A stretch of 64,000 bases of DNA, from positions 62,001 through 126,000 of the forward strand of contig NZ_JACCHQ010000024.1 of the NCBI RefSeq assembly GCF_016031655.1, in the 5' to 3' direction. The notes beneath the pieces are model-generated. The model had not been told where the DNA came from, ran no database searches, and saw only the letters and a program-made list of their open reading frames with translations. Of this stretch, positions 1 to 8,925 are shown in pieces (the first letter of the stretch is position 1; each line of letters begins with the position of its first letter). Both the position numbers and the translations under genes were made by a program. The DNA is from Bradyrhizobium glycinis. Its GTDB lineage: Bacteria; Pseudomonadota; Alphaproteobacteria; Rhizobiales; Xanthobacteraceae.

Positions 1-161
1 ACCCCATCCGCTGCTCCGTACTGACATCCCTGGGCTTCATACCTCGCGGAACCAAGGGGGGTGTTGCGCGTTGCAGCGCTGCTCTTCGAAGGTGACGCGG
101 CTGAAGCCAGGTCGCCTTCGCTGGGCCAATCAACACGGGAACGCCGGGCGAGCCAGAGCAG

Positions 162-2258
162 ATGCGTCGTATCCGACTCGTGATCGCAGATCGCCGCCCG
201 ATCGTTTTGCAGGGTTTTGCGACGCTCTTTGCGACGGAGCGTGACTTCGAGATCGTTGCGTCCTGCATCAATGGAGCCGATTGCCTCGAAGCCGTCCGGA
301 CGTTGACGCCGGATGTCGCGCTGGTCGAGGACGGATTTTCCGACGTGACGGCCTCGGCAATGCTCGCCGCCGCCATTGCCGAAAGCCTTCCCACACGGCT
401 GGTCTTCTACACCGCATCGATCGCGCGCGGTGATCTTGCTGCGGCCATCGCAGCGGGTGCCTGTACGGCTATACCGATGCGCGAGGAGCCCGAGAACCTG
501 TTGCAGTCCCTCAGGCTGGTGGCGCCGACCGCGCACCATGCGACGGCCGGCAATGGCGAATTTGGCGAAAATGGACTGGCAGCGCTGACGGACCAGGAAC
601 ACAAGATCATACGCTTGGTCGCCAGCGGAATGTCGAACAAGGAGATTGCGCGTCAGCTCAAGGCCACCACAGGCACCATCCAGGCGCGGATCGATCACAT
701 CGCTGCGCAGCTTGGCATCAAGAACCGGACGGAACTCGCAAGGTTCACCCTGTCGCGCCTCTACGGCGGGGTCGGCGCGCTTGCAGCTCTGATTTGGGCA
801 GCGCTCGAGGACGTTCGATCCGCCAGCGCGACCGAAGTCGATGCTGCGGATGCAGACACTGTCACGGTCATGACCGCAGATGGCACCGGCGCGGTCATGA
901 CCATCAAGATTGCCCCCCAAAGGGCGAACGCTGCTTCGGGGAAAACGGCCAAAGCCGTCCGCGTCGAGAATTCGCTGGCTGACATGCCGACGCGGGCGAG
1001 CAAGCTCATCGAATCCCGAGCCGATATTGCCCACAGCACGATCACAGTGCCGACACTCACCCCTTCAAGGGCGGGCCTGAGCAGCGCCGGCACGTTCATG
1101 ATGACGGCAGTCGGGGTCTCGCTCCTCAGCAGTCACGCCCAGGCGTTCAATGCCTGGGATAGCCCGAGCGATGTCTTTGCGTGGGCTGACGCGAACGCCC
1201 CCCGCGAGTTGGTCGCCCTCAATAGTCCCGGCAGGCCCGGCCTCAACGGCTTCGACAAGCTGCCCTGGCTCGATCCCGACATACACGATGAATCATTCGC
1301 CTTCGAGACTGCCCGAGCCGATGCCATGGCCAGAGGCGACGAGGTTCAGATCATCGATGCGGCCGCCCGCGAGGACGGCTTCAGTGTCAGCGATAACCCT
1401 CACATCGGATCCGGTGCCATCGACGCGCTGAGTGCTGATGGTGGCTTCGAACAGGCAGCCACAACGGGCGCGAAGAATGCCGAACACGGCATGACACAGG
1501 CGACCGCGATAGACGCACGCGATCATGAACAATCGCAGCGTGATTTTCAGGTCTCGGAAAACGGCGCCGAAGCAGGAAAGCCGAATGCCGAGCACGCGCC
1601 GCCGGACCACGCAGCAGATCAAGGGCAATCGCACGCTTCGGAGAGCGGCGCCGCAGCCGGCAAGAAGCACGCCGAACTCGTCCCGGCGGGGGACGATTCC
1701 ACGCGTGGACAATCGCAGCGTGATTTGCAGGACTCAGAAGACAGCGCAGCAGCCAGTCAGCATCAAGCCAAGCAGGACTCAGCCGGACACGACTCCAATC
1801 ATGAGCAATCGTATCGCGCTTCGGAGCCCGGTTCCGCCGCTGCCGAGCAGCGTGCCGACGATGACGGACCGGCAAGCCATGCCAGTTCCGGCCAATCGCA
1901 GCGTGACTTGCACCAGGCGCATTCAAACGGGTCTCAAAATCTGCATGCGGAGCCGGACCAAAAGGCTGGCGGCAACGGCCAAGCGAACCATGACGCCGGT
2001 CCGGCACAAACGGCTGCCGCGCCCGGGGGCGGAGATTCCTTTCATTTCAAGAATGATATGCCACCGGCCAGGGATTCGGATCATCGTGCGAATGGCTACG
2101 GAGCCGAAACGGCAGAACATGGCCCGCACCGTGCCGGACATATTGAACTGTCGCTGATCCCAGATGCGGACCTGATTGGCCATTCGCACGCGGAGCAAGG
2201 CGCGGTCGATCACGCAAAAGGCATTGATCACCATCCGGTGCATGATTGGTTTGTGTAG
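162..2258 (+). CDS. LuxR/NarL-type regulator with atypical receiver and long repeat-rich C-terminal tail
   Basis: A 698-residue protein. Residues 1-130 look like a response-regulator receiver and about 143-196 are a LuxR-type helix-turn-helix (LTDQEHKIIRLVASGMSNKE), so DNA binding is expected. The receiver is abnormal: the usual acidic pair is D10-R11, and the phosphoacceptor position aligns with E56 (D57 is next to it), so control by phosphorylation is doubtful. A hydrophobic stretch lies near 305-325. The last ~250 residues are low-complexity, rich in His, Gln, Ser and Ala, with about five 28-32 residue repeats. NarL/FixJ proteins are usually near 210 residues, so the tail is an addition of unknown role. 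No partner kinase is adjacent. Confidence 0.8.
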   Translation: MRRIRLVIADRRPIVLQGFATLFATERDFEIVASCINGADCLEAVRTLTPDVALVEDGFSDVTASAMLAAAIAESLPTRLVFYTASIARGDLAAAIAAGACTAIPMREEPENLLQSLRLVAPTAHHATAGNGEFGENGLAALTDQEHKIIRLVASGMSNKEIARQLKATTGTIQARIDHIAAQLGIKNRTELARFTLSRLYGGVGALAALIWAALEDVRSASATEVDAADADTVTVMTADGTGAVMTIKIAPQRANAASGKTAKAVRVENSLADMPTRASKLIESRADIAHSTITVPTLTPSRAGLSSAGTFMMTAVGVSLLSSHAQAFNAWDSPSDVFAWADANAPRELVALNSPGRPGLNGFDKLPWLDPDIHDESFAFETARADAMARGDEVQIIDAAAREDGFSVSDNPHIGSGAIDALSADGGFEQAATTGAKNAEHGMTQATAIDARDHEQSQRDFQVSENGAEAGKPNAEHAPPDHAADQGQSHASESGAAAGKKHAELVPAGDDSTRGQSQRDLQDSEDSAAASQHQAKQDSAGHDSNHEQSYRASEPGSAAAEQRADDDGPASHASSGQSQRDLHQAHSNGSQNLHAEPDQKAGGNGQANHDAGPAQTAAAPGGGDSFHFKNDMPPARDSDHRANGYGAETAEHGPHRAGHIELSLIPDADLIGHSHAEQGAVDHAKGIDHHPVHDWFV
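1518..1980 (+). repeat. In-gene degenerate tandem repeat, about 84-96 bases per unit
   Basis: The core CAATCG recurs at 1530, 1626, 1710, 1806 and 1893, always a multiple of three bases apart (96, 84, 96, 87). It encodes units built on the pattern QSQRD-x-Q-SE-x-AAA. Units 1, 3 and 5 (QSQRD) resemble each other more than units 2 and 4 (QSHASE, QSYRASE), which hints at an ancestral two-unit duplication. Confidence 0.75.
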
Positions 2259-2456
2259 CTGACGAGATGCCTGCGCACGCCGGCATCGATCCTCCGGTCT
2301 CGCGCATGAAGCGGTCATCGCCTGTCGCGCGGCGCCTTTTCTCGGAACCGGATCCATTCACAGGGTTCACACGTATCACCGGCCGAGGCACGCCCCGTAG
2401 GCGTCGGTGGCTGAGAGACCGAGAGCGCTCCCGCCTGCACTGCGAGGGAGCGCCAC

Positions 2457-2621
2457 ATGAATCAGCGCCCACCGTCCCGCTTGTGGCTTGAGCAATATTT
2501 CCGCCAGACGATCGAGCAGACACGGAAGCTGTCGCTCAAGTCGCTCGACCTGCTCCGGCAGTCGAAGCCCGACACGTTTCTTGGACGCAAGCAGGAGCAG
2601 CCAAAGCAAAAGGATGAATGA
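2457..2621 (+). CDS. Small hypothetical protein, 54 residues
   Basis: The reading frame starts at ATG 2457, six bases after a good Shine-Dalgarno stretch (GCGAGGGAG, 2442-2450), and ends at TGA 2621. The product is highly charged and mostly predicted helical (LEQYFRQTIEQTRKLSLKSL), with a Lys/Gln-rich end and no signal peptide or membrane segment. I do not recognise a family. The ribosome binding site and the amphipathic composition support a real gene; a chance reading frame remains possible. Confidence 0.55.
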   Translation: MNQRPPSRLWLEQYFRQTIEQTRKLSLKSLDLLRQSKPDTFLGRKQEQPKQKDE

Positions 2622-2801
2622 CGCCTCTTCGTTCGACGGCCTCGCGAGAACCGCGGCGTTCATGTCGCCTGCCTGATCCATCAAGCGGTGGTCCCGGCCG
2701 GCGTTAACCATCGCCGACGGTTCCAGCCTCAGCGAAGTCGCTTCGAAGTTTCTTAAATGTTGCGGGGTACCTCTCCTGGGCGTGGCGACCTGGGAGAGGA
2801 C

Positions 2802-3665
2802 ATGAGCAAGCGGGCCAAACGCCGGAAGGTCGAGACGATCGCACTGCCGATGGCAGCGAGAGTTGGAATTGGCGCCGTGGCCGTTGCCGCATTGGGGTAC
2901 GGCTTGCTGGCTCCCCCGGCGAGCGTTCAACCGGTGCGGAAGCCGTCCGCGCCCCAGGCGATGGCATCGTCAACTCCGGTCTACGTGGCGCCTCCGGTTC
3001 ATGCATCAGCGCCGGCTCCTGCTCCGATTCCGGCTCCGGCGCCGCTGGTCGAGCCGCCCAAAACCGACGCGGATGGTCCCGGAGCCTTGGTCCGGCAGGT
3101 GGTCGACTATGCTAGCCGCCAGACGCCGGGCACCGTGATCATCGATACCGACAACACATTCCTCTACCTCGTCCTGAACGATACGCAGGCGATGCGATAT
3201 GGCATCGGCGTGGGCCGCGAAGGTTTTGCATGGTCCGGTGAGCAGACTGTGGCGCGCAAGGCCGAATGGCCGGACTGGCGCCCACCTGCGGAGATGGTCT
3301 CGCGTCAGCCTTATCTGCCGCGATTCATGGCAGGCGGCCCCGGCAATCCGCTCGGCGCCCGGGCGATGTATCTCGGCGAGACTGAATATCGAATTCACGG
3401 CACCAACAAGCCCGACACGATCGGCAAGCGGGTGTCGTCCGGCTGTATCCGCCTGACCAACGAGGACGTCGTCGACCTCTACGAGCGGGTGAAGGTCGGC
3501 GCGAAGGTGATCGTGCTTCCGACAAATGCGACGCGTCGACCGTCCCAGGGTGCGCCGCCCGATGCCGCATCCCGATCGCCGGACCCGGCGTCGCCGTCGA
3601 GCCGGCCGTCGGCAACCAGCGCGCAGATGCCGTCACCCGGACCGAGGATCGCCGAGGCGCAGTAG
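2802..3665 (+). CDS. L,D-transpeptidase, YkuD family
   Basis: Expected to cross-link peptidoglycan 3-3 or attach protein to it in the periplasm. ATG 2802 is preferred over the ATG at 2757 because GGGAGAGG lies just upstream. In this 287-residue form there is an N-terminal membrane anchor near 17-37, a Pro/Ala-rich linker to about 90, the YkuD domain, and a Pro/Ser-rich tail from about 245. The catalytic motif is visible: H199 in HGTNKPD and C215 in SSGCIRL, with R217 after it. It stands alone on the + strand, and rhizobia carry many paralogues, so the exact role is open. Confidence 0.9.
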   Translation: MSKRAKRRKVETIALPMAARVGIGAVAVAALGYGLLAPPASVQPVRKPSAPQAMASSTPVYVAPPVHASAPAPAPIPAPAPLVEPPKTDADGPGALVRQVVDYASRQTPGTVIIDTDNTFLYLVLNDTQAMRYGIGVGREGFAWSGEQTVARKAEWPDWRPPAEMVSRQPYLPRFMAGGPGNPLGARAMYLGETEYRIHGTNKPDTIGKRVSSGCIRLTNEDVVDLYERVKVGAKVIVLPTNATRRPSQGAPPDAASRSPDPASPSSRPSATSAQMPSPGPRIAEAQ

Positions 3666-3772
3666 CGCGCGTTCGCCGCGCTCTTGCAGCTCGGTGGCCT
3701 GCGCTTGAGGTGTCACAGCTTCGTCAACACGGCAGGGCACTCATCCGCCGCTACATGCGCTAGGGTGAAGGC

Positions 3773-4795
3773 ATGAAAAAGATCGGATTCCTCTCCTTCG
3801 GGCACTGGACGCCCTCGCCGCAATCCCGGACGCGCTCGGCGGCGGATACGCTGCTGCAATCGATCGAGCTGGCGGTCGCGGCCGAACAGCTAGGCGCCGA
3901 CGGCGCCTATTTCCGCGTCCACCATTTCGCGCGGCAGCTGGCTTCGCCCTTTCCGCTGCTCGCCGCGGTCGGCGCCAAGACCAGCAGGATCGAGATCGGC
4001 ACGGCCGTGATCGACATGCGCTACGAGAACCCGCTCTACATGGTGGAGGACGCCGGCAGCGCCGACCTGATCGCCGGCGGGCGGCTGCAGCTCGGCATCA
4101 GCCGCGGCTCGCCCGAGCAGGTGATCGACGGCTGGCGGTATTTCGGCTATCGGCCGGCCGAAGGCCAGAGCGATGCCGACATGGGGCGGCGCCATGCGGA
4201 AGTCTTCCTCGACCTCCTGCGCGGCGAAGGTTTTGCCGAGCCCAATCCGCAGCCGATGTTTCCCAATCCGCCGGGGCTGCTGCGCCTGGAGCCGCATGCG
4301 CCGGGCTTGCGCGAGCGGATCTGGTGGGGCGCCGGCTCGAACGCCACCGCGGTGTGGGCGGCGAAGCTCGGTATGAACCTGCAGAGCTCGACACTGAAGA
4401 ACGACGAGACCGGCGAGGCCTTTCACGTGCAGCAGGCGGCGCAGATCCGAGCCTATCGTGCGGCGTGGAAGGAAGCCGGCCACAGCCGCGAGCCCCGCGT
4501 CTCCGTCAGCCGCAGCATCTTCGCGCTGATCGACGATCGCGACCGCGCCTATTTCGGTGGCGAGCGCGGCAGCGAAGACCAGATCGGCTTCATCGACCCA
4601 CGCACCCGCGCGATCTTCGGCCGGAGTTATGCGGCCGAGCCGGACCTGCTGATCGCGCAGCTGCGGCAGGACGAGGCCATCACCGAAGCTGATACGCTGC
4701 TGCTGACGATCCCGAACCAGCTCGGCGTGGATTATTGCGCGCATGCGATCGAGGCGATCCTGATGCATGTGGCACCGGCGTTGGGGTGGCGGTGA
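3773..4795 (+). CDS. LLM-class flavin-dependent oxidoreductase
   Basis: A 340-residue luciferase-like monooxygenase family protein, expected to be a TIM-barrel enzyme using reduced flavin and oxygen on an unknown substrate. Family features include the start (IGFLSFGHW), the segment AEQLGADGAYFRVHHFA, the TSRIEIGTAV strand and the GRLQLGISRGSPEQV stretch that usually lies near the flavin phosphate. The length is typical. The start has GAAGG four bases upstream. It is a single gene; a low-GC gene follows it on the same strand after 238 bases. Confidence 0.85.
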   Translation: MKKIGFLSFGHWTPSPQSRTRSAADTLLQSIELAVAAEQLGADGAYFRVHHFARQLASPFPLLAAVGAKTSRIEIGTAVIDMRYENPLYMVEDAGSADLIAGGRLQLGISRGSPEQVIDGWRYFGYRPAEGQSDADMGRRHAEVFLDLLRGEGFAEPNPQPMFPNPPGLLRLEPHAPGLRERIWWGAGSNATAVWAAKLGMNLQSSTLKNDETGEAFHVQQAAQIRAYRAAWKEAGHSREPRVSVSRSIFALIDDRDRAYFGGERGSEDQIGFIDPRTRAIFGRSYAAEPDLLIAQLRQDEAITEADTLLLTIPNQLGVDYCAHAIEAILMHVAPALGWR

Positions 4796-4870
4796 GTGAG
4801 TGTACGGAAAACAAGCATGAACATCACTCACGAACCCACTCACGGCTCCAGCCTGCCTTGATTGAGACGC

Positions 4871-4908
4871 GAAATTGTCTTGCGGCTCGCTGTCTTGGAG
4901 ACAATTTC
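4871..4908. terminator. Inverted repeat downstream of the LLM gene, possible terminator or operator
   Basis: GAAATTGTCT (4871-4880) and AGACAATTTC (4899-4908) are perfect inverted repeats. A second, overlapping hairpin TGTCT-TGG-AGACA occupies 4891-4903 and competes for the right arm. The T-rich ATTTTCGTTT that follows would suit an intrinsic terminator for the LLM gene, but the alternative pairing also fits a control region for the next gene. Confidence 0.4.
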
Positions 4909-5033
4909 ATTTTCGTTTGACGACCGCTATTCTGATTATCATGAAGCCGTCGTTCCTAGTCCAGTAGAGTTCCATCCGCGCTCACAAACTTTCCATACAA
5001 GGCAGCTCAATTCCGTTTACCATTACGAAAGTT

Positions 5034-7598
5034 ATGCCTGAATCTCTATCAAAGCTCACTGCACTTGGATCCGCTCGGCCAGTACGCGTCGCGTACCTGA
5101 TTGCGCTTGAGGAATGTCCGCACGACCTGCTAGACGCCGTATTCGATGAATCATACAGCCGCTGGGGTGGTCGTCGCACCCTTATTGTTCCAACGGTTCA
5201 AACCGGGATCGACGCAAGATACTTCCAGTGGCTTCGACTCTTCGATCCTGACATTATCTATAGCTACGTGTCGCTTGACGACTCAGCCGTGGCTTACCTG
5301 AATGAATCGCTTTGTCCGGCGTACTTGGTCGCTCACAGTGATCGACGTTTTTCTCCTGACCGGACAAACTACGAACCCGCGCTCCCCTGGCGAGGACTAA
5401 ATTCTCTTTCTATCGTCCCATTCTTGCAGGGCCGTCAGTCAATATTCTGGGAGCGCTTAACTGATATCCGAGTTATCGACAAATACTTCGATAGAAGTGA
5501 AAGTGCGTTCCTGAGGGAGAATTTCGGATTCATCCGCACCTCCTTCAAAAACTCTAACCGCTCTGAGGCGGCGCCCGAATACTACAGGTGCGCTACCTTG
5601 ATCTCGGAAAGCTCGCTTTCGGACGGTCGCCTTCGAAAGAGTTCCAGCGCCGAGTACTTCACCCATGAGATCTCAATTCTAGACGCGCTGTCGAAGCCAA
5701 ACCAGATTTTTGGTCTGTCTGACCTATCCGACGTATTTGCACCCCGCTTAGAAACCAACAACTACGCTGCCGAGACCGCGCTAACGCTCGTCGTCGGGGA
5801 TAGTATCGATGACAGACTCCTATTCTGGAACGGTCATCACCGAAGCAATCGTGGCCTTCATGAGCTAAGCTCGCTTCATCTTTACAGAGAGAAGACTAAC
5901 GATACGAATTTTATGACAGCTCTTTGCGAGCTGATCAAACGAAGAGGCCCAGTCAGTCAAGGACATCACCATTTGTCGCTACACTCTTGCTCGCTTTCTA
6001 TCGAAGATCTCCGCGAGATAGGACGTGAGCTTAGCGATGGCGGATGGATTTCCGTGCAGGTCCTCGCGGATAGAACGCATGCTAGTTGCATCCCTCAATT
6101 CAAAGATCAAGAGAGGTACATCGGTTACTCATACGGATACAACTTTGGTCCGGAGCCAAGGACGACAGCGGACATCGATTTCGCAGGAAGCGAAACGCGA
6201 GTTCCGGCAGCCACTCCGTGGCACATACACGAGTCCAAACCGCCGGCATCGATCCGCGACGGCTATTGGATGATCGATCTTTCAATCAGTCGCGCTGTCA
6301 ATCATTCTCTATACTCCAACGTAGTGCACAATTGGGTCTTGCCGAGAAGACTCCGACTACAGGGCGCTTTTAAGCTTACGAGAAATGAACAGCCGTTCCA
6401 GTACAATGCCAACTTTATTCGGACCGACCGTTTTGGCAGGCTATCGGTGGCTGGTGGATCCGACATTGACTTCGGCACACTCGCAATCCCGGAAGACATC
6501 GACGCATTTCGGTACGCGCTTTGCGCCGAAAGGGAGTGGCTACCCTTCAAACGCGAGACGAATGTCCACGGCTTCAGCCGATATCGTTACGCAGAGCCAT
6601 CTGACAAAGGTCGATATCTGCTTGGCGTACTAGGGCACTTTGAAGAAGTGCCGACAGCGTTCGAGTTCTTGATGAATGGCTATTGGCGAGACATCGTCAT
6701 TCATCTTGGAGGTATTTCTCCAGAAAAGAATGTTACGCTTCAAAAGGAACTGGTGGCGACCTTAAAGAAGCGATTAGCGTCCAAGTCGAGCACGCTCACA
6801 GTGGCAGGTGAGGAGCAGTGGAATCAGCTTGCACGTGTGGCTCTGCAGTTCGGCCGCAAAGTCCAAAGGGAAAGGCGCTTCGTTCAGTATAGCCAACTCA
6901 AGTCCAAATGGGAGGAGTTGGTTCGAAAGGATATGGAGGACGCGACCGATCTTTCGGAGCGCGATAAGGAATACTATCAAGGTAGTCACCATCTCGACCG
7001 ATCAATTCAGGCTCTTTGTGACGCACAGATCCTGTTTCAAGGCAGAGAATGGCAATGCGAAAAATGCTTTAGCCGAAATTGGGTCTCGATTGAGCAGATG
7101 TCGCGTTTGCTGCGGTGTGACGTCTGCGGCACAACGAGATCAGCTCCTGTCTCAGGTGATTGGGCCTTTCGTCTCAATAGCTTCGTCTTGGAGGCGTATC
7201 GAGATCACGGAATCGAGCCCCTGATTTGGACTCTGTGGCAGTTGTCAGAACGCGCGAGAGACTCATTTTACTTTGCGCCGTCGAATTCATTGTGGGACGA
7301 ATATCCCGAAAATGCTCCCGAACCAGCTGCTGAGATAGATGCCTTGGCAGTGGTGGACGGAACCTTATACCTCTGCGAGGTCAAGGCAGGTTCGCGACTA
7401 AGCAGCGGTGAAATGGACCAGCTCGCGGCCGTCTGCACCCGAGTGCGCCCGGACGTTCTCTTACTTGCAAGCATGGACGGTGCCGATTTGGAACCTCGCA
7501 TCAAAGGACTGAGGGAGCGCTTGGATGGAGTCACCAAAGTCGAGGTGATCAAGTTCGACCCTACTCAACTACACGACGGCTCAATGCTCCCTCATTGA
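5034..7598 (+). CDS. Large low-GC protein with C-terminal zinc ribbon and PD-(D/E)XK-like nuclease signature
   Basis: An 854-residue protein I cannot assign to a named family. Residues 15-100 alternate hydrophobic strands and helices (RVAYLIALEECPHDLLDAVF; then FDPDIIYSYVSLDD), like an alpha/beta domain. The middle is unrecognised. A four-cysteine zinc ribbon is C675-x2-C678-x16-C695-x2-C698. Near the C-terminus E767-I-D769 followed by E782-V-K784 fits the D...ExK core of restriction-type nucleases, with predicted strands at both motifs (inference). Base composition is plainly lower in GC than the neighbours (32 of 60 in one line counted against 39 of 60 in the next gene), and codon use differs, suggesting horizontal gain. 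No methylase, helicase or toxin partner is adjacent. A stand-alone defence nuclease is the leading guess; start ATG 5034 has only a weak ribosome site. Confidence 0.75.
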   Translation: MPESLSKLTALGSARPVRVAYLIALEECPHDLLDAVFDESYSRWGGRRTLIVPTVQTGIDARYFQWLRLFDPDIIYSYVSLDDSAVAYLNESLCPAYLVAHSDRRFSPDRTNYEPALPWRGLNSLSIVPFLQGRQSIFWERLTDIRVIDKYFDRSESAFLRENFGFIRTSFKNSNRSEAAPEYYRCATLISESSLSDGRLRKSSSAEYFTHEISILDALSKPNQIFGLSDLSDVFAPRLETNNYAAETALTLVVGDSIDDRLLFWNGHHRSNRGLHELSSLHLYREKTNDTNFMTALCELIKRRGPVSQGHHHLSLHSCSLSIEDLREIGRELSDGGWISVQVLADRTHASCIPQFKDQERYIGYSYGYNFGPEPRTTADIDFAGSETRVPAATPWHIHESKPPASIRDGYWMIDLSISRAVNHSLYSNVVHNWVLPRRLRLQGAFKLTRNEQPFQYNANFIRTDRFGRLSVAGGSDIDFGTLAIPEDIDAFRYALCAEREWLPFKRETNVHGFSRYRYAEPSDKGRYLLGVLGHFEEVPTAFEFLMNGYWRDIVIHLGGISPEKNVTLQKELVATLKKRLASKSSTLTVAGEEQWNQLARVALQFGRKVQRERRFVQYSQLKSKWEELVRKDMEDATDLSERDKEYYQGSHHLDRSIQALCDAQILFQGREWQCEKCFSRNWVSIEQMSRLLRCDVCGTTRSAPVSGDWAFRLNSFVLEAYRDHGIEPLIWTLWQLSERARDSFYFAPSNSLWDEYPENAPEPAAEIDALAVVDGTLYLCEVKAGSRLSSGEMDQLAAVCTRVRPDVLLLASMDGADLEPRIKGLRERLDGVTKVEVIKFDPTQLHDGSMLPH

Positions 7599-7605
7599 CG
7601 AACCC

Positions 7606-8925
7606 TCACCCCGTCTTCGTCCCCGTGATGACGGCCAGCGCCTCGACGAGGCGGTCGAGATCGGCCTCGTTGGTGAAGAGCGCCGGGGTCACGCGGATGC
7701 ACTGGCCCCTGGCGACGCCGGCGCGGCGCACCGTCATGATCCTGTGGCTGTCCCGAAGCTTCGCAACGATGGCCTCGTTGTCGGCCTTGCCGGTCTTGCC
7801 GGCGAGGCGGAAGGACGTGATCGCGCCATAGGAGCCGGCTTCATCCGGCGTCAGGATCTCGATGTCCTTGAAGCCGCGGACGCGGCTCACCCAATAATCG
7901 CGCAAATGACGCAGGCGCGCCTGCTTGGCCGCCGCGCCGATCTCTTGATGTAGCGCCAGCGCCGTCGGCACCGTCAGCACCGTGGCGAAATTGACCGTGC
8001 CGGTATGCACCCGCGAGCGGATGTCGCTTTCCGGAAAATCCTCGTCGCCCATGTCGCGATCGATGGCCGAAAGGCGATCCTTCCTGATGTAGAGGAAGCC
8101 GACGCCGAGCGGCGCGCCGATCCATTTGTGCAGGTTGAAGCCGACGAAATCGGCCTCGAGCTCGCTCACCCGGAAGTCGAGCTGTCCCCAGGAATGGGCG
8201 GCATCGACGATGGTGTCGATGCCCTTGGCCTTGGCCATGCGGGCGATCTCGGCGACCGGCATGACGAAGCCGGTGCGGTGGCTGACATGGGTCAGAAGCA
8301 GGAGCCTCGTCTTCGGGTTCGCCTCGATGGCACGGGCATAGGCGTCGAGCACCGCCTGGCGGGTGGCGGGCTCCGGCACGTCGAACTTGACCACGTCGAC
8401 GCCGCGGCGCGCCTTCAGCGCGTTCATCGCATATTGCATCGAATCATAATCGAGATCGGCATAGAGCACGCCATCGCCCGGCTTCAGCCTGTTGTAGCCG
8501 CCGATCAGGAGCTGAAGCGCTTCCGTGGCGCCGCGGGTGAGCGCGATCTCCGCCGGAAGCGCGCCGACCGCCTCCGCCACCTTGGTGCGCACGGCCTCGA
8601 AATCCGCACCGGCACGCAGCCGCGCGTAATAGGTGTTCTGATAATTGACCATGTCGGACTGGCGAATGAACTCGCGCCGCACGGGCTCGGCCATGATGCC
8701 CCAATAGCCGTTCTCGAAATTGACGATTTCGGGCGTCACGGCATAGAGCCCCTTCACGGCCGCCCAATAGGACTTGTCGGTGGCGATGGCGGCCATTGAG
8801 CCGGTCGGCTGCGCCGGAAGGCCCTCGGCGGCAAAGGCCGGCGCCGCAAGCGGCGCCACGACCGCTGCCGCGAGGCCCTTGAGCATCGCGCGGCGGTCCG
8901 CTGAAATCGTCCTGATCGGTTGCAT
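7606..8925 (-). CDS. Class V aminotransferase family protein with Tat signal (isopenicillin N epimerase-like)
   Basis: A PLP fold-type I protein of 439 residues when started at ATG 8925, which has GGGGAGAG just upstream; an in-frame start at 9156 would add 77 unlikely residues. The N-terminus carries a twin-arginine style export signal (DRRAMLKGL followed by an Ala-rich core ending AFAAEG), so it probably acts in the periplasm, unusual for a PLP enzyme but known for this subgroup. Family landmarks are TRGATEALQ, the VDAAHSWGQ segment with the cofactor Asp, and the PLP lysine in FNLHKWIGAPLG. The substrate is unknown. It is convergent with the low-GC gene, with 7 bases between the two stop codons. 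Confidence 0.85.
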   Translation of the reverse strand: MQPIRTISADRRAMLKGLAAAVVAPLAAPAFAAEGLPAQPTGSMAAIATDKSYWAAVKGLYAVTPEIVNFENGYWGIMAEPVRREFIRQSDMVNYQNTYYARLRAGADFEAVRTKVAEAVGALPAEIALTRGATEALQLLIGGYNRLKPGDGVLYADLDYDSMQYAMNALKARRGVDVVKFDVPEPATRQAVLDAYARAIEANPKTRLLLLTHVSHRTGFVMPVAEIARMAKAKGIDTIVDAAHSWGQLDFRVSELEADFVGFNLHKWIGAPLGVGFLYIRKDRLSAIDRDMGDEDFPESDIRSRVHTGTVNFATVLTVPTALALHQEIGAAAKQARLRHLRDYWVSRVRGFKDIEILTPDEAGSYGAITSFRLAGKTGKADNEAIVAKLRDSHRIMTVRRAGVARGQCIRVTPALFTNEADLDRLVEALAVITGTKTG

